Of a DNA stretch of 64,000 nt, positions 52,261-59,447 are shown piece after piece. This DNA comes from Actinoplanes couchii. GTDB lineage: Bacteria; Actinomycetota; Actinomycetes; Mycobacteriales; Micromonosporaceae. The translations under genes were made by a program, and so were the position numbers. The notes below the pieces were generated by a model. It made no database searches and was not told the origin of the DNA. It was given only the letters and a program-made list of their open reading frames with translations. The stretch covers positions 180,797 to 244,796 of the forward strand of contig NZ_BOMG01000027.1 of the NCBI RefSeq assembly GCF_016862075.1. The letters run 5' to 3'. Positions within the stretch are counted from its first letter, which is position 1; every line of letters starts with the position of its first letter.

Positions 52261-53822
52261 ATCGCCCGGTGTGCGCCGGCGACGGCGGCGCGGTACAGCC
52301 CGCCGGTCAGTCCGCGGTCGCGGGCCAGGGCCGCGCGGGCCGCGTTCGCGCCCGGCACCCCGTGCACCCCCGGGCCCGGATGTGACGACGCGCCGCCCTG
52401 GTAGAGCCGGTCGATCGGGGTGTCCGCCCGGCCCAGCCCCGGGATCGGGCGCAGGAACAACTGCTGGAACACCGCCGACGTGCCCGCCCCCAGCGCGCCG
52501 CCGACCAGCGACGGGTTCTCCCGCTCCAGGTCGGCCGGGGAGTACACGTGCCGGGCCTCGACCAGCGACCGGAACCCGGGCGCGCTCCGCTCCACCACCG
52601 ACTCCATCCGCTCCACGTGCGCGGCGATCTCGTCGGCCGGCCACGACTGCCGGTGCGGCAGATGGGTGTACGCCCACATCGACTCGGTCCCGGCCGGTGA
52701 CCGGGACGGATCAGCCGTGGTCATCTGGCCGAGCAGCAGGAACGGGTCCTCGGGCAGCTCGTCGGAGGACAGGGCGCCGGCGTACCGGGTCAGGCCGTTC
52801 AGGTCGGCGCCCAGGTGCACCGTGCCGGAGCCGGCGACCTCCGGGTTGGCCCACGGCACCTGGCCGCGCACCGCCCAGTCCACCTTGACCGTCGCGCCGT
52901 CCCACCGGAAGTGGGCCAGATCCTCGGCCATCCGGGGCGGGAGCCAGCGCTCACCGACCAGGTTCAGGAAGAGCGTCGGCGCCGGGACGTCGGCGATCAC
53001 CGCGCGGCGGGCCCGCCGGTCCCGGCCGTCAGCCGTGCGCACCCCGACCGCCCGGCCGCGGGCCACCAGCACCCGGGACACCGGCGTGCCGTAGACGATC
53101 TCGCCGGTGAACCGGCGCACCAGCGCGGCCGTCAGCTCGCCCGCTCCCCCGGCCGGCACCGGCCAGCCCACCTGCTGGCCGAGCATCGCCAGCAGCCAGC
53201 CGAAGACACCGCCGCCGGCCTCCTGCGGGGTCAGGTCGGTGTGCAGGGCGCAGCCGGCCAGCGCCAGCCGGGCCCCCTCGCCGTCGAACAGCTCACGGCC
53301 CAGCTGGGACACCGGCAGCAGCAGGCGGCGAGCCATCCGCAGGGCGTCGGCGGTACCCAGCCGGCCCAGCAGCCCGAGTCCGGAACGGATCGGCGGGAAC
53401 GGTGTGAACAACACGTCCAGCAGGCGGTCCGAGATGCCACGCCATTCCGCGTACGCGTCGGTCCAGCGCTGTCCGTCGCCCGGGGCGAACCGCTCCATCG
53501 ACTCCGCGGTCCGGTGCACGTCGCGGCTGACCGTGGCGGCCCGGCCGTCCGGGAGCAGGTGGCTGAACACGTCGGGCGCGTGGGTCCAGCGCACGTCCAG
53601 GTCGAGGGCGCGCAGCACCGGGGAGGCGTACCCCAGCGGGTGGAAGGCGCTGAACAGATCGGACAGGTAGCCGGGCGCGGTGATCTCCCCGGACCGGACC
53701 GCGCCGCCGGGGTGAGCGGTCGCCTCGATCACCTGCACGGTCCAGCCGGCGTCGGCGAGCAGGTTCGCGGCAACGAGGCCGTTGTGTCCGGCACCGATCA
53801 CGATCGCGTCAACGGTCTCCAC
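52251..53822 (-). CDS. NAD(P)/FAD-dependent oxidoreductase (CrtI-like)
   Basis: 523 aa. Dinucleotide motif DAIVIGAGHNGLVAANLLADAG near the N-terminus and a C-terminal FAD segment YQGGASSHPGPGVHGVPGANAA, as in phytoene-desaturase-like dehydrogenases. No other carotenoid genes are present in the window. GTG 53822 is chosen; a GTG at 53885 (MHKRKSPLKVV) is possible. Confidence 0.88.
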   Translation of the reverse strand: METVDAIVIGAGHNGLVAANLLADAGWTVQVIEATAHPGGAVRSGEITAPGYLSDLFSAFHPLGYASPVLRALDLDVRWTHAPDVFSHLLPDGRAATVSRDVHRTAESMERFAPGDGQRWTDAYAEWRGISDRLLDVLFTPFPPIRSGLGLLGRLGTADALRMARRLLLPVSQLGRELFDGEGARLALAGCALHTDLTPQEAGGGVFGWLLAMLGQQVGWPVPAGGAGELTAALVRRFTGEIVYGTPVSRVLVARGRAVGVRTADGRDRRARRAVIADVPAPTLFLNLVGERWLPPRMAEDLAHFRWDGATVKVDWAVRGQVPWANPEVAGSGTVHLGADLNGLTRYAGALSSDELPEDPFLLLGQMTTADPSRSPAGTESMWAYTHLPHRQSWPADEIAAHVERMESVVERSAPGFRSLVEARHVYSPADLERENPSLVGGALGAGTSAVFQQLFLRPIPGLGRADTPIDRLYQGGASSHPGPGVHGVPGANAARAALARDRGLTGGLYRAAVAGAHRAIYR

Positions 53823-53910
53823 CCCGGCGAGTTTAGGCCGCACCTCGCCGGGCACCACTTTCAGTGGGCTTTTCCGTTTGTGCACGACAGAACTTCAAGG
53901 GAGACAACTC

Positions 53911-54375
53911 GTGAGTACGGTTACCGAATTCGTCGACGTCAACGTCCCTGTTCGCGCCGCGTACAACCAGTGGACGCAGTTCGAGGAGTTCCCCCAGTTC
54001 ATGGAGGGGGTCAGCGAGATCCGTCAGCTCGACGACACCCGTACGCACTGGAAGACCGAGATCGCCGGGGTGAAGCGCGAGTTCGACGCCGAGATCACCG
54101 AGCAGCTGCCCGACGAGCGGGTGGCGTGGCACGCGACCGGCGGCGAGAAGCAGGCCGGTGTGGTCACCTTCCACCGGCTCGACGACGACCACACCCGGGT
54201 CACCGTCCAGATGGACTTCGACCCGCAGGGCTTCGTGGAGAACGCCGGTGACAAGCTCGGCGTCATCGACCGCCGGGTCAAGGGTGACCTGCACCGGTTC
54301 AAGGAGTTCATCGAGAGCCGCGGCGGGGTCGAGACCGGCTCGTGGCGCGGCCAGGTGGACCGGCCCGGGATCTGA
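53911..54375 (+). CDS. SRPBCC-family cyclase/dehydrase-like protein
   Basis: 154 aa. STVTEFVDVNVPVRAAYNQW, FEEFPQFMEGVSEIRQLDDT and RRVKGDLHRFKEFIESRGG mark a polyketide-cyclase/dehydrase family. GTG 53911 has AAGGGAGA upstream. Such small proteins bind hydrophobic ligands or take part in membrane stress responses; not in a biosynthetic cluster here. Confidence 0.9.
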   Translation: MSTVTEFVDVNVPVRAAYNQWTQFEEFPQFMEGVSEIRQLDDTRTHWKTEIAGVKREFDAEITEQLPDERVAWHATGGEKQAGVVTFHRLDDDHTRVTVQMDFDPQGFVENAGDKLGVIDRRVKGDLHRFKEFIESRGGVETGSWRGQVDRPGI

Positions 54376-55188
54376 TCAGCTCTTCGGACTTTTGACGGGA
54401 CGGCCGCCTTCGGGCGGCCGTTCCGCTTTCCTCCTGATGATCAGCTCGCCGACGCCGCCCTCCGCCCGGATCCGGTAGCGGTCGTGCGACCAGGTGAAGG
54501 CCGGTTCACGCAGAACCGTTCCGGCGGCGGTGCCGTTGTTGGCGGTCCACGGGGTGTCCACCGAACCGGCGCCGGCGTCGAATCTGATCCGGAACGGCGC
54601 GCCGTTACGGACCGACAGCACCGCCGTGCCGACACCGCCGGTGAACACCAGCGGCACCGTGCCGTCCGGCTCCGGCAGCCAGACCCGGGACAGACCGGCC
54701 GAACCGAGGATGATCCGGCGTACCCGGCCGTCCCTGAGGTTGATCTGTTGCTCCCCCGCCCCCGCGGGCAGCCGGATGTCCCAGCGGACGTCCTGGTTGA
54801 GCACGATCCGCACCTCGTCCAGGCCGACGTCGCCGGTCGCCCGCAGCCGCACCACCACCCGGCCGCCGTCCCGGGACACCACCGGCGCGACACCCGCGTC
54901 CGGGGCGGTGCTGATCCGGTAGAGCAGGTCCGGCAGAGCCGCGAACCGCACACGCACCAGACTTGCGGCATCACCGAGCGTGAGCCATGCGCCGGTACGA
55001 TCCAGTAACGGCCCCGCCATCACCCGCTCCATCGGAGCGGGCGTATCGGGCGGATCGGGCATGACGAATCGTGGTCGCTCATCCGGCACGGACGTCGTCT
55101 CGAGAGCCGCCAGACCGCCCACTGCCAGCACTGTCAGACCGGTGATCACGGCGAGGGAACGACTGAGGCGTACGTCGGGGGGCACCAT
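54376..55188 (-). CDS. Secreted/anchored beta-rich protein of unknown function
   Basis: 270 aa from ATG 55188 (MVPPDVRLSRSL). One N-terminal helix (LAVITGLTVLAVGGLAAL) then a beta-rich, Arg/Val-rich extracytoplasmic domain (VVSRDGGRVVVRLRATGD, WDIRLPAGAGEQQINLRDG). An upstream ATG 55233 has poorer codon use. No family recognised. Confidence 0.7.
   Translation of the reverse strand: MVPPDVRLSRSLAVITGLTVLAVGGLAALETTSVPDERPRFVMPDPPDTPAPMERVMAGPLLDRTGAWLTLGDAASLVRVRFAALPDLLYRISTAPDAGVAPVVSRDGGRVVVRLRATGDVGLDEVRIVLNQDVRWDIRLPAGAGEQQINLRDGRVRRIILGSAGLSRVWLPEPDGTVPLVFTGGVGTAVLSVRNGAPFRIRFDAGAGSVDTPWTANNGTAAGTVLREPAFTWSHDRYRIRAEGGVGELIIRRKAERPPEGGRPVKSPKS
54401..54420 (+). terminator. UUCG-loop hairpin terminator
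   Basis: CGGCCGCC paired with GGCGGCCG around a TTCG loop, 25 nt after the SRPBCC stop and followed by TTCCGCTTTC. It sits inside the 3' end of the convergent beta-rich protein gene (RPPEGGRP), where it also codes. Confidence 0.7.
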
Positions 55189-55252
55189 CGGACAACTGAG
55201 AATCGGCCGAACGGGTGACGGCGAACCGGCCATATCGAGCCAGAATGTCCGA

Positions 55253-55462
55253 GTGCGTTCTCTAGGTTTCCTCTCCGAGCGTCAGCGCCAGTTCGCCTGG
55301 GTGGGCTTTCTGCTCGCCGCCTTCCAGGCGCCCCTCGCGGCGAAGCTGGTCGACGACGCGTCCTGGTTCTTCGCCGTGGTAGTGGCCGGACTGGTCGCCA
55401 CGGTCATCATCGCGGACGACGCGCAGCGTCGCAGGCCCGAAACGGCCGACTACGCGGAGTGA
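55253..55462 (+). CDS. Small two-helix membrane protein, likely leaderless
   Basis: 69 aa (VRSLGFLSERQRQFAWVGFL, then LAAFQAPLAAKLVDDASWFF, AVVVAGLVATVIIADDAQRR). GTG 55253 lies 6 nt after CAGAAT (55241-55246), placing a transcription start on the GTG itself. This mirrors the arrangement at 35011. No family recognised. Overlaps the convergent gene by 13 bp. Confidence 0.7.
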   Translation: MRSLGFLSERQRQFAWVGFLLAAFQAPLAAKLVDDASWFFAVVVAGLVATVIIADDAQRRRPETADYAE

Positions 55463-55821
55463 TTCCGGCGGCGCTTGAGCATCGCCTCGTACAGGTGCCG
55501 GCGACCACCCGCGTGGTGGTCCCGGGCCTGCCCCTCCACGTCCCGGAAAGCGGCGTAGTAGCCGTCGTCGAACTCCTCGACGATCTGGAACGTCCAGTGC
55601 CCCGGGATGACGTCGCGCCCGATCAGCTCCCGCTGGATGCGCTCCGCGGTGGCGGTGTGCCCCGCCTGCATGAACAGCGAGACCGCCTCGTCCAGGGCGA
55701 AGTCCGCTTTCCCCACCAGCTGATGCGCGCTGTACAGGTGCCCGCGCACCCGTTCCACCGTTTCCAGCGCCTCGCTGAGCTTGCCCAGCGCTTCCGTGGT
55801 CACGTCGTCCGGTTCGTTCAC
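55450..55821 (-). CDS. Conserved hypothetical helical protein
   Basis: 123 aa from GTG 55821 (VNEPDDVTTEALGKLSEALE), with a GGGGG stretch upstream. Mostly helical (LETVERVRGHLYSAHQLVGK, ALDEAVSLFMQAGHTATAER) ending in a basic tail (HLYEAMLKRRRNHSA). Helix-rich and hydrophilic; no recognised family or function. Confidence 0.75.
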   Translation of the reverse strand: MNEPDDVTTEALGKLSEALETVERVRGHLYSAHQLVGKADFALDEAVSLFMQAGHTATAERIQRELIGRDVIPGHWTFQIVEEFDDGYYAAFRDVEGQARDHHAGGRRHLYEAMLKRRRNHSA

Positions 55822-55911
55822 GCCCCCTGTTTTCCCCACGGCCGCGACTTCAACCAGCCTGCAACGCGAGGGGAACCGTCGGTCACCCCGGGCTCCCTAA
55901 CGTTTCTCCAC

Positions 55912-56268
55912 ATGAATGGTCTGTTCAGCAACGCCGCCGCCCGTGCCGCCCAGCGCTCCGCCAACAACTCCCTCGCCGACCTGACCGCCGCCGTCGGCGT
56001 CACCGGCCTCACCGCCGCCGCCGAGAACCCCGGCCTGATGTCGGTCATCGACCAGCACGCCGCCGGCGTCCGCGACAGCCTCAACGCCGACACCCGCCCG
56101 CTGACCGCGATCCTGCTGGCCGCCTACGCCGAGGGCGTCCGCGACGCGGCCCTGCAGCACGGCTGGACGGCCCCGCCCGGCGACATCGACTGGAACGACA
56201 ACGACTGGGTCCTGCGCCGCCTGCTCGCGGTCTGCGTGCTGGCCCAGACCCTGCCCACCACCCGCTGA
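55912..56268 (+). CDS. Conserved hypothetical protein
   Basis: 118 aa, MNGLFSNAAARAAQRSANNS onward. Ala-rich helical protein (LTAAVGVTGLTAAAENPGLMS, LLAAYAEGVRDAALQHGWTA) without membrane or catalytic motifs. ATG 55912, no strong ribosome site (TCTCC upstream). Function unknown. Confidence 0.65.
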   Translation: MNGLFSNAAARAAQRSANNSLADLTAAVGVTGLTAAAENPGLMSVIDQHAAGVRDSLNADTRPLTAILLAAYAEGVRDAALQHGWTAPPGDIDWNDNDWVLRRLLAVCVLAQTLPTTR

Positions 56269-56347
56269 GCCCACTGCACCCGCTGCACCCACGCTGACCG
56301 GACCCTCGGGGCCGGCGCCGGAGACCTCTCCGGCGCCGGCCCTCCGT

Positions 56348-56451
56348 CTTTCCACCCGCCCTTGTCACTTACTTTTGTCACCCACTCTTGTCACCCGTCC
56401 TTGTCGCCCGCCCTTGTCGCCCGTTCTTTTCACCTGCTCTTTTCACCCGTT
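56348..56451. repeat. 13-nt tandem array (eight units) spanning a stop codon
   Basis: Eight imperfect 13-nt units of the type CTTGTCACCCGTC run from 56348 to 56451 in uninterrupted register. The array is intergenic except that its last unit holds the stop of the repeat-rich membrane protein gene (56443-56445). 13 is not a multiple of 3, so expansion or contraction would shift frame if it moved upstream into the gene. Confidence 0.8.
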
Positions 56452-58110
56452 CTTGGGCCGCTCGACGGTGCGTTCGTCGGCGCGCTCGTCTGCCCGCTCG
56501 CCCGGCCGCTCGTCGGCGCGCTCGCCCGGCTGGTCTCCCGACCTCACCTCCGGCCGATCTCCCGCTCGCTCTTTCCGTCGCTCTCCCGGTCGCGCCTCCG
56601 GCCCGACGACCACCGTGGTGTCCTGCCCGGTGCCGTAGACGACGGTCGTTTCGTCGCTCTGCGCGCTCCCGCGATTGCCACTCGCCCCTTGGCCTTCTTT
56701 CCCCCGATCGCCTTCCCCTCGGCCGCTTTTCCCTTGGCCGCCTATCCCTTGCTCTCCGGTTCCTTGCTCTCCGGTTCCTCGGTCACCGGTTCCTCGGTCG
56801 CTGGTTCCTTGCTCTCCGGTTCCTCGGTCACCGCCAAGGAACCTGGTGGGCTCCTCCTCGACCTTGCCGAGCGGCTCGCCGAGCAGAAGGTTCGGCACGG
56901 TCGGATCCTCGTCGGGAGCGGGCGCCGTGGGCGGCCGCACTCCCGGAGTGAGGACCGCGGTCCCGGCCAGATTGATCACCTGGGTCCGGTCCTCCTCCGG
57001 TTCCGGAACCCGGCGCGCTTCCTTGGCCCACCGTGCCTCCCAGTCCTCGGTGACCGGCGCGGCCTCCGCAACCGGCGCCTTCCGTTCCGACACCGGGTCG
57101 CTCCGGTCCGGCCCCGGGTCGCTCCGGCCCGGATCCGGCGCCTCACGTTCCGGCACCGGGGCCCTCCGCTCCCGCATGGGCACGGTCAGGCGTTCCGACC
57201 CACTCCGCTCCACGCCCGCCTCGCCAGCAAAAGCTCCGACGGCGGAAAGTTCGACGGCGGAAAGTTCGACGGCGGAAGGTCCAGCGGCGGATTCCTGGGC
57301 CCAGGCCCCCTCTCGGGCGGCGGACTCCGCCTGGGTGCGGGCTTCCTCCAAGACAACTGCGGACTCCGCGTGAGCCCGGGCCTCCTCCCGGACAGCGGCG
57401 GACTCCGCGTGAGCCCGGGCCTCCTCCCGCACGGCGGCGGATTGCGCGTGGGTGCGGGCCTGCTCCCGGATGGTGGCCGATTCGGTGGCGGCCCGGTCGA
57501 GCCATCCCTCCCAGCGCCGCTGCATGGGCCGGATCAGGCCGCCGCCGACACCGACGACGATCACTCCGGCGACGGTGGCGAGGATCGCGATCAGCAGGGG
57601 CCGGGTGACCGAGGTGGCGACGCCGATCTGGTCCAGTCCGGCGATCACGCCGAGGGTGACGATGACGCCGGCGGCCGCCCGGGCGAGGACCCGCGCGTAC
57701 CCGAGGCCACCGAGCACGGCCACGATCAGGTCGTGGGCGGCTCCGGCGGCCGCGGCGGTGACGACCACGATCACGATCGCCACGAAGAGCCGCGGCAGCC
57801 AGGCGATGATCGCGTCGAGCAGGTCACTGGCCGGGTTCGGCCCCCACAGCCCGAAGGCGAGTTGCAGACTGATCAGCAGCACCGCGAGGAACACGAGCCG
57901 CGCACAGACGTCGGTGGCGCCGGGCACTCCGGGCCCGAGCACCCGGCCGCGCTGGACGGCCTTGTCGAACCCGAGGCGGCGCAGCGCCTTGGCGGTGACC
58001 GTCCGGGCCAGGCGGGCCAGCAGATATCCGGCGACGAGGATCACCAGGAACGCGCACGCCGATGGCAGGAACAGCACCACCGACCGCCACATGTCGTCCA
58101 GGCCGGTCAT
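56443..58110 (-). CDS. Repeat-rich membrane protein with MscS-like TM-helix domain
   Basis: 555 aa from ATG 58110 (MTGLDDMWRSVVLFLPSACA). The N-terminal ~200 residues hold about five hydrophobic helices (ACAFLVILVAGYLLARLART, IVIVVVTAAAAGAAHDLIVA) like the conserved TM-helix repeats beside MscS channels; no MscS beta domain follows. The C-terminal half is a long hydrophilic tail with 13-residue repeats (EEARAHAESAAVR), pentapeptide RGTGE/QGTGE repeats and GERADERP copies. The channel-like part may anchor a flexible cytoplasmic or wall-spanning arm. Confidence 0.8.
   Translation of the reverse strand: MTGLDDMWRSVVLFLPSACAFLVILVAGYLLARLARTVTAKALRRLGFDKAVQRGRVLGPGVPGATDVCARLVFLAVLLISLQLAFGLWGPNPASDLLDAIIAWLPRLFVAIVIVVVTAAAAGAAHDLIVAVLGGLGYARVLARAAAGVIVTLGVIAGLDQIGVATSVTRPLLIAILATVAGVIVVGVGGGLIRPMQRRWEGWLDRAATESATIREQARTHAQSAAVREEARAHAESAAVREEARAHAESAVVLEEARTQAESAAREGAWAQESAAGPSAVELSAVELSAVGAFAGEAGVERSGSERLTVPMRERRAPVPEREAPDPGRSDPGPDRSDPVSERKAPVAEAAPVTEDWEARWAKEARRVPEPEEDRTQVINLAGTAVLTPGVRPPTAPAPDEDPTVPNLLLGEPLGKVEEEPTRFLGGDRGTGEQGTSDRGTGDRGTGEQGTGEQGIGGQGKSGRGEGDRGKEGQGASGNRGSAQSDETTVVYGTGQDTTVVVGPEARPGERRKERAGDRPEVRSGDQPGERADERPGERADERADERTVERPKNG
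56744..56833 (-). repeat. Pentapeptide-coding repeat (15-nt units)
   Basis: Six or more tandem 15-nt units encode RGTGE/QGTSD-type pentapeptides in the tail of the repeat-rich membrane protein. Copies are almost identical at the DNA level, indicating recent expansion. Confidence 0.7.
57318..57480 (-). repeat. 13-residue (39-nt) protein repeats
   Basis: Four successive 13-aa units of the form S-A-x2-R-E-E-A-R-A-H-A-E (two central copies identical) make up a charged helical arm in the repeat-rich membrane protein. The period, 39 nt, is three times that of the 13-nt array at the gene's 3' end. Confidence 0.75.
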
Positions 58111-58214
58111 CCGTCCTCCTGAATCCGCAGAGTGACCCGGGGATTACAGTCTCACCCACCCGCCGATGTGACGGGTGGGAAAGGCGAGGCAGCGGAAAAC
58201 GACGAAAAGCGCGA

Positions 58215-59261
58215 TCAGCCGCAGGAGCGGCCGTCGATGGTGCATCCGCCGGGCGTCTCGGAGGGAACCGGGTCGACGGCGAAGGAGAAGGCGACCAGCC
58301 CGGCGGCCGGCACCCGGGTTCCGGACGGGCGGAAGGTCACGCTGGTCCCGGACTGCACGACGGTGACGTCGCCGCTGGTCACGGTGACGGTCTCGCCGCC
58401 GGGGACGGTCAGGCCGACGGTCCAGTCGGTGGCGTCGGCGTCGCCCGTATTGATCACCTGGATCGCGCCGGCGCCGTCCTCGTACCCGAAGGAGGCGCTC
58501 AATACCGGCTTTCCGGTGGTGACGGGCCCGGACGTGGGGGTCCGGACCGGGCCGCGCGACTGACGGCCGGCGGGCAGGGTGACGCCCCGGGAGGGGGTGC
58601 TGCTGACAAACGGCGAGCCCGAGGGCGAGGCCGAGGCCGAGGGTGATGTCGAACGTGAAGTCGAAGGCGACACCGAGACGGACGGCGTGGGCGACGGCGC
58701 GGCGTCCTCGGTGGAGGTCGGCTCGACGACGACCGAGGTTGCCGGGGCCGCTACGGTGACGCCGGCCACGGCCGGGCGGTCCGGTTCGCCGGTGCTGCCC
58801 CAGGCGACGGCCGCACCGCCGCCGAGCACGACGATTCCCATAATGCCGGCGGCCAGGCGCTCCCGGCGGGTGCGGAGAGCACGGCGCACGGTCCGCGCGG
58901 GCGGCACGGAATGCCGCGGCACAGCGTCCCGGAACGACTCCGGATCAAAAGCGGAGGACCCGGGATCAACCGATTGCCGGTACGCGGGACGAGGCTCGTT
59001 CCCGACCGCGGCCATCGTCATGGTCTGTGCCGACTCGTTCCACGCGGCGAGGGCGTCGTACCGGCGATCCATCAGGTCCGGTTCGTTGCCGTGGGTGTGT
59101 TCGCCGGGCTGCCGTGCGGGCAGCGGCCCCGGCCCGTACTCCGGGTGACCGGGCTCGTCGCTCGTCCGACCCCATCCGGCGTCGGCACCGGGCTGGTACG
59201 GCTCACCCTTCTGGTGCTGTTCTGCGGCGTCAGGGCGCACACCGCGCGGTGGTTCGGTCAC
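58215..59261 (-). CDS. Membrane-anchored CBM2-like protein
   Basis: 348 aa. Long charged N-terminal cytoplasmic region (1-135), one helix (RLAAGIMGIVVLGGGAAVAW), a Ser/Thr/Pro linker (SPTPSVSVSPSTSRSTSPSA) and a C-terminal carbohydrate-binding module family 2-like beta domain (FGYEDGAGAIQVINTGDADAT, FSFAVDPVP). It would display a sugar-binding module outside the cell. GTG start 59261. It is divergent from the phosphatase. Confidence 0.85.
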   Translation of the reverse strand: MTEPPRGVRPDAAEQHQKGEPYQPGADAGWGRTSDEPGHPEYGPGPLPARQPGEHTHGNEPDLMDRRYDALAAWNESAQTMTMAAVGNEPRPAYRQSVDPGSSAFDPESFRDAVPRHSVPPARTVRRALRTRRERLAAGIMGIVVLGGGAAVAWGSTGEPDRPAVAGVTVAAPATSVVVEPTSTEDAAPSPTPSVSVSPSTSRSTSPSASASPSGSPFVSSTPSRGVTLPAGRQSRGPVRTPTSGPVTTGKPVLSASFGYEDGAGAIQVINTGDADATDWTVGLTVPGGETVTVTSGDVTVVQSGTSVTFRPSGTRVPAAGLVAFSFAVDPVPSETPGGCTIDGRSCG

Positions 59262-59447
59262 GCCGCGACTATAGGTGAACGATCGTTCCAGCCCAAGGTC
59301 AGATTCGTCTCATCCGCTCACACAGGGTGACCCGGAGCGCGGGCATGGTGGCATGATCGAGTACCGCGATACCGGTGAACGGTCGGTAACCGGACGGACG
59401 GCCGGTGGGGCATCGTACAAACGGCCCACACGGGATAGGCTTTCCGC

